Below, in pieces: positions 1 to 9,092 of a stretch of 64,000 bases of DNA. Both the position numbers and the translations under genes were made by a program. The first letter of the stretch is position 1; each line of letters starts with the position of its first letter. Under the pieces are notes generated by a model. It made no database searches, was not told the DNA's origin, and saw nothing but the letters and a program-made list of their open reading frames with translations. The stretch is from Paenibacillus contaminans (GTDB lineage Bacteria > Bacillota > Bacilli > Paenibacillales > NBRC-103111). The stretch is taken from assembly GCF_003285015.1 (NCBI RefSeq), contig NZ_QMFB01000003.1:62001-126000 (forward strand), read 5' to 3'.

Positions 1-1
1 G

Positions 2-451
2 CAGAAAGCGGCTATGATGCTGACGACCGCGATCGAAATTGCGCATCTGAAAAGCGGAAATATGCCTTTCGAGCCGCGCGTCGCACAGCTGCCTTTCGGT
101 CCGGAGCAGTCGACGATGCTTATCGCCAACATGCTCTCGATCCTGCCAAGCTGCAGCGATATGGAGCTGGCTGCACAGTTTATCCAAACGGCGCTCGCTC
201 CAGATATTCAGGAAAAAATAAGCCGCGATACCGGATTTTTGTCCGTCTTGAAATCGGTAAACGCAAAGGTATGGGATCGCCGGCACCTTGAATCGCTGGA
301 AATCGCGAGGGGCGAGCAAGCGTACGGTCTTTTCCTTCACGAGCTGTTCGACGACACGCAATCGATTGTCGAGATCGATAATGAGATGCATCTTTTCTGG
401 TCGGGCTTGGAATCCGCAAAGGATGTTTCGGCAAGACTTGTCGATAAATAA
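2..451 (+). CDS. Probable extracellular solute-binding protein, C-terminal part (5' truncated)
   Basis: The reading frame is open to the window edge, so the gene begins outside and only the last 149 codons are visible. The pattern of a short conserved stretch (ELAAQFIQTALAPDIQEKI) followed by a helical tail resembles the end of family 1 ABC-transporter substrate-binding proteins, where a 'AxxFIxFLLSPEVQ'-like helix precedes the last lobe. No signal peptide or lipobox can be checked because the N-terminus is missing. It is followed by a strong bidirectional hairpin at 572-618. It is not obviously linked to the signalling genes that follow. The family call is an inference from a short C-terminal fragment. 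Confidence 0.45.
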   Translation, partial: QKAAMMLTTAIEIAHLKSGNMPFEPRVAQLPFGPEQSTMLIANMLSILPSCSDMELAAQFIQTALAPDIQEKISRDTGFLSVLKSVNAKVWDRRHLESLEIARGEQAYGLFLHELFDDTQSIVEIDNEMHLFWSGLESAKDVSARLVDK

Positions 452-571
452 TAATCCGAAAAACCTAATTTTTAAGAAGTTTTGTTCCACTACCATCGAG
501 TTTATGGGATACTGAGTCGAAAATTCTCAAGTACCTCAAGATCGAAAACTACATTAAATTACAATACGCAC

Positions 572-618
572 AAAAAAGAGATTGTAAATTAGCTGCGCTA
601 ATATACAATCTCTTTTTT
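572..618. terminator. Bidirectional rho-independent terminator
   Basis: Arms 572-586 and 604-618 are perfectly complementary over 15 bases, start with six A and end with six T, and enclose a second inner stem (588-593 with 597-602). It can stop the plus-strand gene ending at 451 and the minus-strand peptide gene ending at 655. Confidence 0.85.
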
Positions 619-654
619 ATTTGGTAAAATAATACTTGGTTAATAATTACATTA

Positions 655-861
655 TTAGGACCAATCACCTTGAATTTGTTTCGATCTATCACTTACCGAA
701 CGGCTGAACGTTAGAAACAGAGCTTTGGATTCCGCCCCGGATAGTTCGGACGAATCTACCTCTTGACCCACACTGAAAGTGCTTTCATTTTTAAGTGTTT
801 CGGAAGATTTCATCGACTTTACAGCAGAATGAAGATTAGGCGACAGTTGAATTGTTGTCAT
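655..861 (-). CDS. comX: ComX-like pheromone precursor peptide (candidate)
   Basis: A 68-residue ORF preceded by a near-perfect ribosome site (AAAGGAGG, about 9 bases before ATG at 861), which makes translation likely. The protein is Ser-rich, has no membrane segment, and ends QIQGDWS, with Trp as the penultimate residue. In the Bacillus ComX family a Trp close to the C-terminus is isoprenylated by ComQ and the processed C-terminal peptide is sensed by ComP. Here the gene diverges (72 bp gap) from a comP homologue followed by a comQ homologue. ComX precursors are too variable for a sequence-based call, and no clear similarity to the B. subtilis leader is visible, so the identity rests on size, the terminal Trp and the neighbours. 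A TATAAT lies at 897-902 without a good -35, which would fit an activator-dependent promoter (inference). Confidence 0.62.
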   Translation of the reverse strand: MTTIQLSPNLHSAVKSMKSSETLKNESTFSVGQEVDSSELSGAESKALFLTFSRSVSDRSKQIQGDWS

Positions 862-933
862 TTGGTATTTCCTCCTTTTTTTATTTATACTACATCATTA
901 TATCAAATAAGGTTATATTTGGGGAGTGGTTAT

Positions 934-3297
934 ATGAATAAAAACATACTAAAACAGATAGTATTGGTTATTTTTGTCGGCATATTAGTATGGTGTCTAT
1001 CAATAACCTTGCGATTCCCTTATTTAGGAATCAGCTTAGAACAAGCGACGCTAGGTCATTGGGTTATCAATAAATTGAATAATGATAGTTTTAGTGAAAA
1101 ATATGATCTACAAGTCGGGGATATCGTTCGAAAAATCAACGGCAAAAGTCCAGGCGAATATTCAACGGTAAAAAAATGGGGAATCGTCGAAAAAGCTAAT
1201 CATTTATTCATTACAAGAGATGGCAGTGATCGCGATATTTTTATTCAGACTAATAATAAACTTACGTATGATATATTTCCGGTTTTAGAAGGTATATTAA
1301 GTTTACTGCTTGGCGGAATACTATATATGACTATTCGGCATTCCAAGTCAGCAAGATTGCTGTCATTCGTTTTTTTAGCTATCGGAACCATCTGGATCAG
1401 CTTCGGCGCTTCCGTTAGAGGGGATGAAATAGGGAAAATATTTATTGGCAGTTTAATGATGTGCCTTCATATCTTCTTCCTTCAATTTCTCGTCATTTTT
1501 TTCAAAGAGAAAGGCGACATCCATCTTCCTATTAACGTATTCAAATATCTTTATGCCATAGTTATTTTAGACATTTTTATTAGATTCTCGTATTTCTCAC
1601 CAACACTCGCACCGATTGTTTACCGCTACATCAATAACGTACCGCTGTTTTTTTTCATACCCGGATTTTTAATCAATATATTTATTTTATCTTACGTATT
1701 TTTCAAATATCATAAACAAAAACCGCACCTTTCGACAATGATCAAAACCGTATGGATTTGTATATTGCTTTCCTTTTTACCTGTAATCTGTTTATCTTTC
1801 GTACCCTTGCTAGTAAACGGAAGTTACTACATACATGCTAATTACACAAGCTGGTTCATCTTGCTTTTTCCCGCTTCTTTTGCATATTTGATCGCTTCCA
1901 ACCAGTTGTATGACATCGGACTCGTCCTGCGGCGCTTTATGCTTGCCGGTATGATCTCGATCGTACCGAGCGGTGTTTTCACAGTCATAAACGCTCTAAT
2001 GTTTCAACCCGATGCAAGTATGAAACATCTTCTATTTCAATTCGTCATTCTGTTAGTCCTATTCACATTCGTCCTATACGGAATGGAATACTTCACCGGC
2101 AAACTCGAGCCGCTTCTGTTCCCGAAGAAAGCCGCGCTCAATAACGCCCTGAAGAAAATATCCAAAAACCTCGGCACGATCTCGAATTTCCGGGAGCTGA
2201 AGGATATCATACTTGTGGATATCGTCGATACGCTTCAAGTGGCGGGCGGCGCGATCGCTTTCAAGAGCAACGACCAGCTGGAAATCATACATGCGGGACA
2301 AATCGATGCAGATGAAGTCGAACGGCTTGTTCAATCGCCTTTTCCTTATCACCATTCGTCATATTCTTGCATCGAGATTAACCGCAATGAAGAATATTCG
2401 AGCTGCTTGCTCATGACACGGAAGAAAACCAACACGCTGCTGGGGAAAGAAGAGATCCAATGGCTCAATTTGATCACCTCCTATCTCGCAGTTTGCTTGG
2501 AAAACGTTCATCTGATTCGTAAAATGACGCTGAAGCTGCAGCAGCTGGCCTCACAGCTCCCGGAGGAGCAAGAAGCCCGGGATATTCAATGGTTTCGCAA
2601 GATCATGTTCGAGCTGCAGGAAGAGGAGCGGACGCGTATCGCAACCGATCTTCATGATACGACCATGCAGGATCTATTTTTCCTGAAACGAAGGTTCGTA
2701 TCGCTGCTGAATAAATATGTCATGAACAATGAGGACAAAGAGCAGTTGGACAATCTTATTAATTTTGTCGAGCTGATCAATACGAATTTGCGTCAAAGCT
2801 GTTTCGAGCTTCATCCTTTCCTGCTGCAGGAAATCGGTCTGATCCGGACGGTCGGCAAGCTGATTGAGAAAGAATCCTACCTCGTCCCCTTCAAAATCGA
2901 GCTTGCAGCGGACAACGCATCTGCTATCGAGAACAAAGACTTGCCCGAGAAAAAACACATTTTCCGTATGGTCCAGGAACTGCTCAACAACGCCAAGAAA
3001 CATTCGCAGGCAGCCAATATCGAGTTTCGCCTGTATATCGCCGGCCACTTCTTTCATCTGGTGTATAAAGACGACGGCGTAGGTTTTGATCAAAAAGCTG
3101 CCGCTTCAAGAGAAATCGGAGGCTCCGGTATCGGCTTGGAGCAGCTGAGAGGCAGAATTCTGCACTTGGGAGGCACTATTGAAATAACGTCATCGCCCGG
3201 TAACGGCTCTACATTTCATATCGCCATACCGTTGAATACGGCAGGCTCCCGTTTCCAAGCGAACGTTAGAGCTGCGAAGCATGCATTCTCTCACTGA
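934..3297 (+). CDS. comP: ComP-like quorum-sensing sensor histidine kinase
   Basis: A 787-residue membrane kinase. Start chosen at ATG 934, seven bases after GGGGAG; an upstream in-frame TTG has no ribosome site. Order of parts: one N-terminal membrane segment (about 5-26), an extracytoplasmic PDZ-like domain (about 30-110, with LQVGDIVRKINGK), a block of further membrane segments to about residue 385, a GAF-like linker, a HisKA_3 dimerisation domain with the DLHD box (His574 is the probable phosphoacceptor) and a HATPase_c domain with DDGVGFD near 713-719. Architecture and local matches (WFRKIMFELQEEERTR, ELHPFLLQEIGL) follow B. subtilis ComP, which is 769 residues. The gene is divergent from the comX-like gene and 22 bp before comQ. 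No response regulator gene is adjacent. Base composition changes inside the gene: the sensor part is AT-rich (22/60 and 19/60 G+C in two samples), the kinase part is not (32/60). Confidence 0.9.
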   Translation: MNKNILKQIVLVIFVGILVWCLSITLRFPYLGISLEQATLGHWVINKLNNDSFSEKYDLQVGDIVRKINGKSPGEYSTVKKWGIVEKANHLFITRDGSDRDIFIQTNNKLTYDIFPVLEGILSLLLGGILYMTIRHSKSARLLSFVFLAIGTIWISFGASVRGDEIGKIFIGSLMMCLHIFFLQFLVIFFKEKGDIHLPINVFKYLYAIVILDIFIRFSYFSPTLAPIVYRYINNVPLFFFIPGFLINIFILSYVFFKYHKQKPHLSTMIKTVWICILLSFLPVICLSFVPLLVNGSYYIHANYTSWFILLFPASFAYLIASNQLYDIGLVLRRFMLAGMISIVPSGVFTVINALMFQPDASMKHLLFQFVILLVLFTFVLYGMEYFTGKLEPLLFPKKAALNNALKKISKNLGTISNFRELKDIILVDIVDTLQVAGGAIAFKSNDQLEIIHAGQIDADEVERLVQSPFPYHHSSYSCIEINRNEEYSSCLLMTRKKTNTLLGKEEIQWLNLITSYLAVCLENVHLIRKMTLKLQQLASQLPEEQEARDIQWFRKIMFELQEEERTRIATDLHDTTMQDLFFLKRRFVSLLNKYVMNNEDKEQLDNLINFVELINTNLRQSCFELHPFLLQEIGLIRTVGKLIEKESYLVPFKIELAADNASAIENKDLPEKKHIFRMVQELLNNAKKHSQAANIEFRLYIAGHFFHLVYKDDGVGFDQKAAASREIGGSGIGLEQLRGRILHLGGTIEITSSPGNGSTFHIAIPLNTAGSRFQANVRAAKHAFSH

Positions 3298-3319
3298 CAG
3301 GAAGGGCTGGTACAAACAA

Positions 3320-4240
3320 ATGAACAATGAAATATTTGCAGAGACAAATCGTATTATCGATACTTACATATGGGAGCCGAATTTACGGGAATTGCTTAAA
3401 TCGTTCATCATCGAGAAGAAGGAGGAAAAAAGCAGCTGGGGGGCAATGACCCTCTATACGCACTACATGCTGGGAGGCTCGTCGCCCCATATTGTTCAAC
3501 TTGCCGCCGGTACGGAATTAGTCGTTTTGGCGCTTGATATTATAGACGATCTTCAGGATCGGGATAACGAAAGCAAAGCTTGGATGAAATGCCCTCCGGA
3601 GAACGCGCTTAACGGCGTCTTGGCGCTCCTTATGGGTTTTGTCGGACAGTTGGGTCATTTGCCTGGAAACGAGTCGTTCAGGCCGCCTGCAGAGGCCAGC
3701 CAAATCATAGCGAGGTCCATTAACGGGCAGCAGCGGGATTTGAACAACCGGATCGGGAACGTCGATGACTGTTTGTCCATGATTCAGGAAAAATCCGGTT
3801 CGCTGATGAGACTTGCTTTTTATATGGGATATGCGCCGCTTCGGTGTTCTGAGGAAACGATCGGGCAGTTGAACGAGTTGGCCGACTGTATCGGACTTAT
3901 CCATCAAATCCAGAACGATATTAACGACCTGCTCCGGTACGATGTCAAAAACGATCTGTTTGCGAAAAAACGGACCGTCCCCATTCTGTTCATGCTGGAG
4001 GACAATGACGAATCATTCGTCGAATTGAAGCGCTACTACGAGGGCTCGCTCGGCCTTGACGAGTTCCTCCTGAAGAAACAAGCTTGCTTGCAATATATTC
4101 AGGATTCCGGGTGTATCGAATATGCCAAGGTCGTCCAAACGTTATGCGTCCAGAAAGCCGATGAAATTTTCGGCGCCATCGAAGCGCTGTCCCCGTGGAA
4201 GGAAAAGCTGCGGGAAATTACGTATGAAGCCTTTACGTAG
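3320..4240 (+). CDS. comQ: ComQ-like isoprenyl transferase (ComX-modifying)
   Basis: A 306-residue polyprenyl-synthase-fold protein. The first Asp-rich motif is present as DIIDDLQDRDN, followed by AWMK, the same block seen in B. subtilis ComQ (DIMDDLEDEDN...LWMK), while the second Asp-rich site is the weaker NDIND. ComQ uses geranyl or farnesyl diphosphate to prenylate the Trp of ComX and helps process it. The ATG at 3320 follows AGGAAGGG by 13 bases, a rather long spacing; an upstream ATG at 3281 lacks a ribosome site and overlaps comP. It is very likely co-transcribed with comP and ends at a strong terminator. The usual Bacillus order is comQ-comX-comP-comA, so placement after comP is unusual. 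A generic prenyl synthase is the main alternative, made unlikely by the comP neighbour. Confidence 0.87.
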   Translation: MNNEIFAETNRIIDTYIWEPNLRELLKSFIIEKKEEKSSWGAMTLYTHYMLGGSSPHIVQLAAGTELVVLALDIIDDLQDRDNESKAWMKCPPENALNGVLALLMGFVGQLGHLPGNESFRPPAEASQIIARSINGQQRDLNNRIGNVDDCLSMIQEKSGSLMRLAFYMGYAPLRCSEETIGQLNELADCIGLIHQIQNDINDLLRYDVKNDLFAKKRTVPILFMLEDNDESFVELKRYYEGSLGLDEFLLKKQACLQYIQDSGCIEYAKVVQTLCVQKADEIFGAIEALSPWKEKLREITYEAFT

Positions 4241-4272
4241 TCGTCAAGTCCCCTTTTATCTTAGATGCGAAC

Positions 4273-4318
4273 AAAAAAGCTCCGATTGCCGCAGCTGCGA
4301 CAAACGAAGCTTTTTTTT
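4273..4318. terminator. Bidirectional terminator between comQ and the SEC-C gene
   Basis: AAAAAAGCT at 4273-4281 pairs with AGCTTTTTT at 4308-4316, extended inward by two more pairs after one mismatch. There is a U-run on both strands, suited to the convergent genes ending at 4240 (plus) and 4334 (minus). Confidence 0.8.
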
Positions 4319-4333
4319 GCAATCGTTGGCGGA

Positions 4334-5026
4334 TTAAGAATCCAAAAATCCAAGACGATAGCCGTACTCCATCAAGCCGTACAATGGACCTTGCTCTTCG
4401 TCCTTCTGTAGGCCTTTTTGCTTTTTCAAATCCAAATATTGCTTCCAGACGAGCGGCAGCTTGTCCTCCGGACCTTTGACCCCAAGCAGCAAGGAAAGCA
4501 GCGAACGCTTGTACGCACTTTCCGCCTCAGCCGCAAGCTTCGCAATCGGCTCCCAGTCCTCGATGCCGGCTTCGTGCAAATAACGAACGGCAAGCTCGAC
4601 GAATACAGGCTCGTCGTCGGTAGCCAGTTTGTCGAGAACGATCGGCGTTACCGCTTCTTTATGCTTCACCAATTGATCCAGCAAAAGCTTATGGTTCACT
4701 TTATCCGTCTGCTCGTTCATTCGTTCTACCAAAGCGGCGGCATCGCTCAACCCGGAGATGAAATCCGCTTCATCCTTGCCGCGGTTCATTTGCTTGGAGA
4801 GCTGATTTACCTTCTCCATCGTTGCCGGGAGCGTCAGCATTCCCCAGACGAGCGCAGGCTGCGATACTTTCTTAAACGGCTGCAAATCGAAAAAATGCTG
4901 GGATAGTCTAGGCGTATCCATAGCCTCGTATAAGGCGCTTTGTTCTTCAGTAGATTTGTTGATGCAGCATTTTTTGTATTTAAGGCCGCTTCCGCAAAAG
5001 CATGGTTCATTTCTTCCGATCGACAT
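4334..5026 (-). CDS. SEC-C metal-binding motif protein
   Basis: A 230-residue soluble protein that begins MSIGRNEPCFCGSGLKYKKC, a complete SEC-C zinc motif (CxC-x8-CC form, Cys at 9, 11, 20 and 21). The rest is helical and rich in Leu, Lys and Glu, with no recognised enzyme motif; a HEAT-like helical repeat is possible. SEC-C motifs occur at the C-terminus of SecA and as stand-alone domains of unknown role. Start at ATG 5026 follows AAAGG by about 9 bases; a longer upstream extension has no ribosome site. A TATAAT sits at 5070-5075. It is convergent with comQ and downstream of addA on the same strand. Function is unknown. Confidence 0.8.
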   Translation of the reverse strand: MSIGRNEPCFCGSGLKYKKCCINKSTEEQSALYEAMDTPRLSQHFFDLQPFKKVSQPALVWGMLTLPATMEKVNQLSKQMNRGKDEADFISGLSDAAALVERMNEQTDKVNHKLLLDQLVKHKEAVTPIVLDKLATDDEPVFVELAVRYLHEAGIEDWEPIAKLAAEAESAYKRSLLSLLLGVKGPEDKLPLVWKQYLDLKKQKGLQKDEEQGPLYGLMEYGYRLGFLDS

Positions 5027-5186
5027 AATATCAAGCCTTTCATGTATAGTTAAAGGTGGGGTCAGCAAGATTATACCAGAAATTTGCCAAAAGGGAAAAA
5101 CGTGTTGCTTGTTTCCCGCGCTTTTTTTGACAAAACGCAACAATTTTCTCGGGTATTCGCCATTGCCGCTATTAATGCTCTACTAG

Positions 5187-8100
5187 TCACTTTACATCAA
5201 TTACATACCCGCCGTCAAAAAAGAACAAAACCTTTTCGCTGACCGGCTTCTTCCAGATGTGCTCGACAGCCCGCGCATACAGCTCCAGCTGCACGCGATA
5301 CCGCTCTTCCAGCTGCTTTGTTTCATACCCTTCCGTTCGATCCGTCTTATAATCGAGCAGAACGATCCCTCGATCGTCCTCGAACAAACAGTCGATAACC
5401 CCCTGAATCAGAACGGTCTCCTCAGCCGCGGACTCGTCGGCATCGGGGTACGCTTCTCCGGCCTTCAGCCCATAGCTGAAAGGCGTCTCCCGCAGCACGC
5501 GCTCCGCCGCAAGCAGCCGTTTGCCAAACGCTCCCGCGAAAAATCCCGCGATAACATTCGGATCGACCGCATCCGCTTGCTCCTCCGTCATTAGCCGCTT
5601 GGCCATCATCTCGTCAAGCGTCGCCCGAACGGTGTCCGCATCAACTTTCCCGCGGAGCGGAATATGCTGCATGACGGCATGAAACGCCGTTCCGCGTTCC
5701 GCGCTAGTCAGCTCTTTACGCTCCATAAACCGCGGCCTGCGGAAGGCGGAGCCGGCCGCTGCGGTACGGGGAAGCCCGCCATCCGCTCGCACCCGCTCCA
5801 ATGGGGCCGCCGTCCAGCCCGCTTCGTCCGATTGACTGTCGATCTTGGCCGTTCTACGTTCATGCAGCCGTTTCATTTCGGTAACGCTCGTTTTTGAAAA
5901 TAATTGTGACGCTTGCTCGTTCGGATACCGCCAGGCGAGTCTTCTGTTCACTTCGATATCCGCCGTCTCGGCAGATCCGCGAACCGGCCGCAGCTCCCGC
6001 AATTCGGCAAGCTTTTCTTCCAGCTCTAGATGCCGTTCTACCGACGCGGCAGCTTCAGCTGCGGCAATCGAAGGCGGCGTTTGCGAGAAACGCCATATGG
6101 ACGGCTCCTCGCCGAGCCACAGCTGCGCTTTTGGCGGCTCCAGTCCGCCAAGCTCCCGAAGCGGCTTTGCGTGCGGATGGCGAATCAATGCGGGACCAAG
6201 CCAATCCAGATAACAGCGCGCCTTGGCCAGCTCATGATCCGGCAGCTCGACCGATTCGCACGTTAGCTGCCGTCCCCAGCGTTCCAGCTGCTTTTGCAGC
6301 GATTGCACCGTTCCCAGCAAAATAAGCTTTTCGCGCGCACGGGTAAGCGCCACATAAAGCACCCGCATCTCCTCCGCCAGCGTCTCCAGCCGCATTCTGC
6401 GGCGAATCGCCAGCATCGGCAGCGTCGGGTAGCTGACGCGCTGCGAAATATCGACGAACTTCGGGCCGAAGCCGAGATCCTTATGAAGAAGAAAGCTGCC
6501 GTTCAAATCCTGCTGGTTAAACATTTTCCCCAAGCCGGCTACGAAAACGATCGGGAATTCGAGCCCCTTGCTTTTATGGATGGACATGATTCTGACGACG
6601 TCCTCCTGCTCGCCAAGCGCCCGGGCCGTGCCAAGGTCGCCTCCGCCGTCTCTCATCCGTTCGACGAAGCGAAGGAACCGGAACAGCCCGCGGAAGCTCG
6701 TCGCCTCATACTGCCTGGCACGATCGTACAAAGCGCGCAGATTCGCCTGCCGCTGCACGCCTCCCGCAAGCCCGCCGACGAAATCGTAGTACCCCGTTTC
6801 CCTGTAAATACGCCAAATCAAATCGGCAAGCGCGCCTTGCCTCGCTTCCTGCCTCCAAAGCTCGAGCCGCTCCAGAAATCGCTTGAGCCGTAATCGGAGA
6901 GTGGCTTGCGATTCGATCCCCGCATCTTCGCCATCCGTATCCGATTCGGCATAAGCAAGCAGCGCGGCGAAATACCCGTCTCCTTTGCGCGCCAGCCGGA
7001 CAAGCGCAAGCTCTTCGCCGTTCAAGCCGACAAGCGGCGAACGAAGCACCGCGGCAAGCGGAATGTCCTGAAACGGATTGTCGATCACTTTCAACAGCGA
7101 CAACACCGACTCCACTTCCGTAGCGGCAAAATATCCGGTGCTCAGCTCCGCATAAGCCGGAACGCCGAACAGCTTCAGCTCTTCGATCAAAAGCGGCGCC
7201 CAGCTTTGCGTCGCCCTCAGCAGGATAACGACGTCACGGAAGGTGGCCGGCCTCATGCCGCCCGCTTTCTTGTCGAAGACGAGCATCGGCTTATCGCCGT
7301 CCAGGCCAAGCCGCTTGCGCACTTGCAGCGCAATCGTTCTGGCTTCCAGCTGAGCGGTTTCCAACTCCAGCGTTTCGTCCGGCGCCTCGCCTTGCTCTTG
7401 GCTGTCCTCGTCGTCCGCGCCGTCTTCCCGGCGCTCGGCTGCCGCACCGCTTCCGTTCAAGCCGCTATCGCCCGATGATTTGTCCAGCAAAATCAACTCG
7501 ACGGCCATATCGTCCGATTGATGGAACGCCTCCGGATAATTTGCTCCGTAAACAAGCTCTGCGCTGCGGTCGTAAGCCACCTCACCAACCGCTTCGTTCA
7601 TCGTCTGCTTAAACACGAAATTGACGGCATCGACAACTTGCCTCCGGCTGCGGAAATTGCAGGCGAGATCGATTCTTTTGCCCGCTCCGCCGCCTTCTTT
7701 AGCGTAATTGCGGTACTTTTCCAGAAACAAACCGGGCTCCGCCAGCCGGAACCGATAGATGCTCTGCTTGACGTCGCCGACCATAAACCGGTTGCCTGGC
7801 GTATCCTTGGCAATCAGCCCGACGATCGCGTCCTGCACCCTATTCGTGTCCTGATATTCATCAAGCAGCACTTCGACGAATTGTTCGCGGTAATCGAGCG
7901 CCGCTTGGGAAGGCAGCAGCTCGTCCGCCGCCGATTTGGAGCCTGTCAAAATTCGCAGGCAAAAATGCTCCAAATCCGCGAAATCGAGCAATCCCTTATC
8001 CGCCTTCTCCTGCTGGTACAGCTCCCCGAAACGAAGCACAAGGCCGACCAGCATTTCGATCAGCGGCGCCATGTCGCGCAGCTCCCGCTCGTATTGCTCC

Positions 8101-9092
8101 GGCGTTCTCGTGAATAATTCCTTCCGCAGCTTGCCCAGCTGCTCCTTCGCACCGTCGCGAAGCGATTTCACCCGCTCCTGCAGCGCTTTATCGTAATGAT
8201 CGCCCTTACACGGCTTGAGCCGGCCGAACGAGGCCGTCTGCATCCCTTCATACAGACGCTCCCACGATTCCCCGCATGCCTCAAGGAGACGCTCCAACTG
8301 AACGAGCTCTTCTTCGATCCCCGCCAAATACGGCTCCGGTCCGCCTGGCTCCCGGCAAAAACGTACCGCTTCGCGGAGCAGACCGACCATGCCTTCCAGC
8401 TCAAGCCTAACGTCCGAAAGCAAGCTTGACAGCCACGGGTTCGGCCCGTCCGCATCCGCTTTCCCGAAGCCAGCCGCCATGCCCCGCAGCCAGCTTTCCG
8501 GATCGGGATGGCTCCGCGATTCGTCGTAAAGCCGCTGGATCAAAAACATAAGCGGCACATCGCTGCGTTCCCCGCCGAATGAATCGATCAATCGGAAAAA
8601 CGGGCTGTCCGGCTCCGAATCCGAATAAAACGATTCCATCAGCTCCTCCAGCAAATCTTGCCGCATTAGATCCGCTTCGGTTTCATTCGCAATCCGGAAT
8701 CCCGGGTCGAGATCGATTAATTGGAAATACCGGCTGATGACATCCTTACAGAAGGAATGGAGCGTCGTAATCGAAGCCCGGCCGATCAGCGCAAGCTGCC
8801 GGCGCAAATGATCGGAATCCGGCTGCTCGAGCAGCGCCTTCTCCAGCGCATCGCGAATACGCTCACGCATTTCCGACGCCGCCGCTTTCGTAAACGTCGC
8901 CACAAGCAGCCGGTCTACATCGACCGGGTCATCCGGATCGGAGATGCGCCTAATGATCCTTTCGACAAGCACAGCCGTTTTGCCGGAGCCTGCCGCAGCC
9001 GCTACGAGCAAATGCTCCCCGCGGCTTACGATGGCGCTCCACTGGTCGTCCGTCCAGGTGCTTCCGGCCGGCTTTTGCATAAGCTTCGTCAT
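5187..9092 (-). CDS. addA: ATP-dependent helicase/nuclease subunit AddA
   Basis: A 1301-residue UvrD-family helicase-nuclease, the partner of AddB in double-strand-break end resection and Chi-regulated recombination. Walker A is at residues 32-39 (AAAGSGKT), then the SF1 motifs (TLHSFC, DEYQDTN, VGDVKQSIYRFR, STHKSKGLEF-like MSIHKSKGLEF, YVALTRARE), and a C-terminal PD-(D/E)XK nuclease domain with LLDYKTDR at about 1245-1252. The length fits the family (about 1230-1300). A Gly/Ala/Glu-rich insert lies in the middle (around the EDGADDEDSQEQGEA stretch) and is likely a disordered linker. The ATG overlaps the addB stop by one base (TAATG), so the two are translationally coupled. Confidence 0.96.
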   Translation of the reverse strand: MTKLMQKPAGSTWTDDQWSAIVSRGEHLLVAAAAGSGKTAVLVERIIRRISDPDDPVDVDRLLVATFTKAAASEMRERIRDALEKALLEQPDSDHLRRQLALIGRASITTLHSFCKDVISRYFQLIDLDPGFRIANETEADLMRQDLLEELMESFYSDSEPDSPFFRLIDSFGGERSDVPLMFLIQRLYDESRSHPDPESWLRGMAAGFGKADADGPNPWLSSLLSDVRLELEGMVGLLREAVRFCREPGGPEPYLAGIEEELVQLERLLEACGESWERLYEGMQTASFGRLKPCKGDHYDKALQERVKSLRDGAKEQLGKLRKELFTRTPEQYERELRDMAPLIEMLVGLVLRFGELYQQEKADKGLLDFADLEHFCLRILTGSKSAADELLPSQAALDYREQFVEVLLDEYQDTNRVQDAIVGLIAKDTPGNRFMVGDVKQSIYRFRLAEPGLFLEKYRNYAKEGGGAGKRIDLACNFRSRRQVVDAVNFVFKQTMNEAVGEVAYDRSAELVYGANYPEAFHQSDDMAVELILLDKSSGDSGLNGSGAAAERREDGADDEDSQEQGEAPDETLELETAQLEARTIALQVRKRLGLDGDKPMLVFDKKAGGMRPATFRDVVILLRATQSWAPLLIEELKLFGVPAYAELSTGYFAATEVESVLSLLKVIDNPFQDIPLAAVLRSPLVGLNGEELALVRLARKGDGYFAALLAYAESDTDGEDAGIESQATLRLRLKRFLERLELWRQEARQGALADLIWRIYRETGYYDFVGGLAGGVQRQANLRALYDRARQYEATSFRGLFRFLRFVERMRDGGGDLGTARALGEQEDVVRIMSIHKSKGLEFPIVFVAGLGKMFNQQDLNGSFLLHKDLGFGPKFVDISQRVSYPTLPMLAIRRRMRLETLAEEMRVLYVALTRAREKLILLGTVQSLQKQLERWGRQLTCESVELPDHELAKARCYLDWLGPALIRHPHAKPLRELGGLEPPKAQLWLGEEPSIWRFSQTPPSIAAAEAAASVERHLELEEKLAELRELRPVRGSAETADIEVNRRLAWRYPNEQASQLFSKTSVTEMKRLHERRTAKIDSQSDEAGWTAAPLERVRADGGLPRTAAAGSAFRRPRFMERKELTSAERGTAFHAVMQHIPLRGKVDADTVRATLDEMMAKRLMTEEQADAVDPNVIAGFFAGAFGKRLLAAERVLRETPFSYGLKAGEAYPDADESAAEETVLIQGVIDCLFEDDRGIVLLDYKTDRTEGYETKQLEERYRVQLELYARAVEHIWKKPVSEKVLFFFDGGYVIDVK

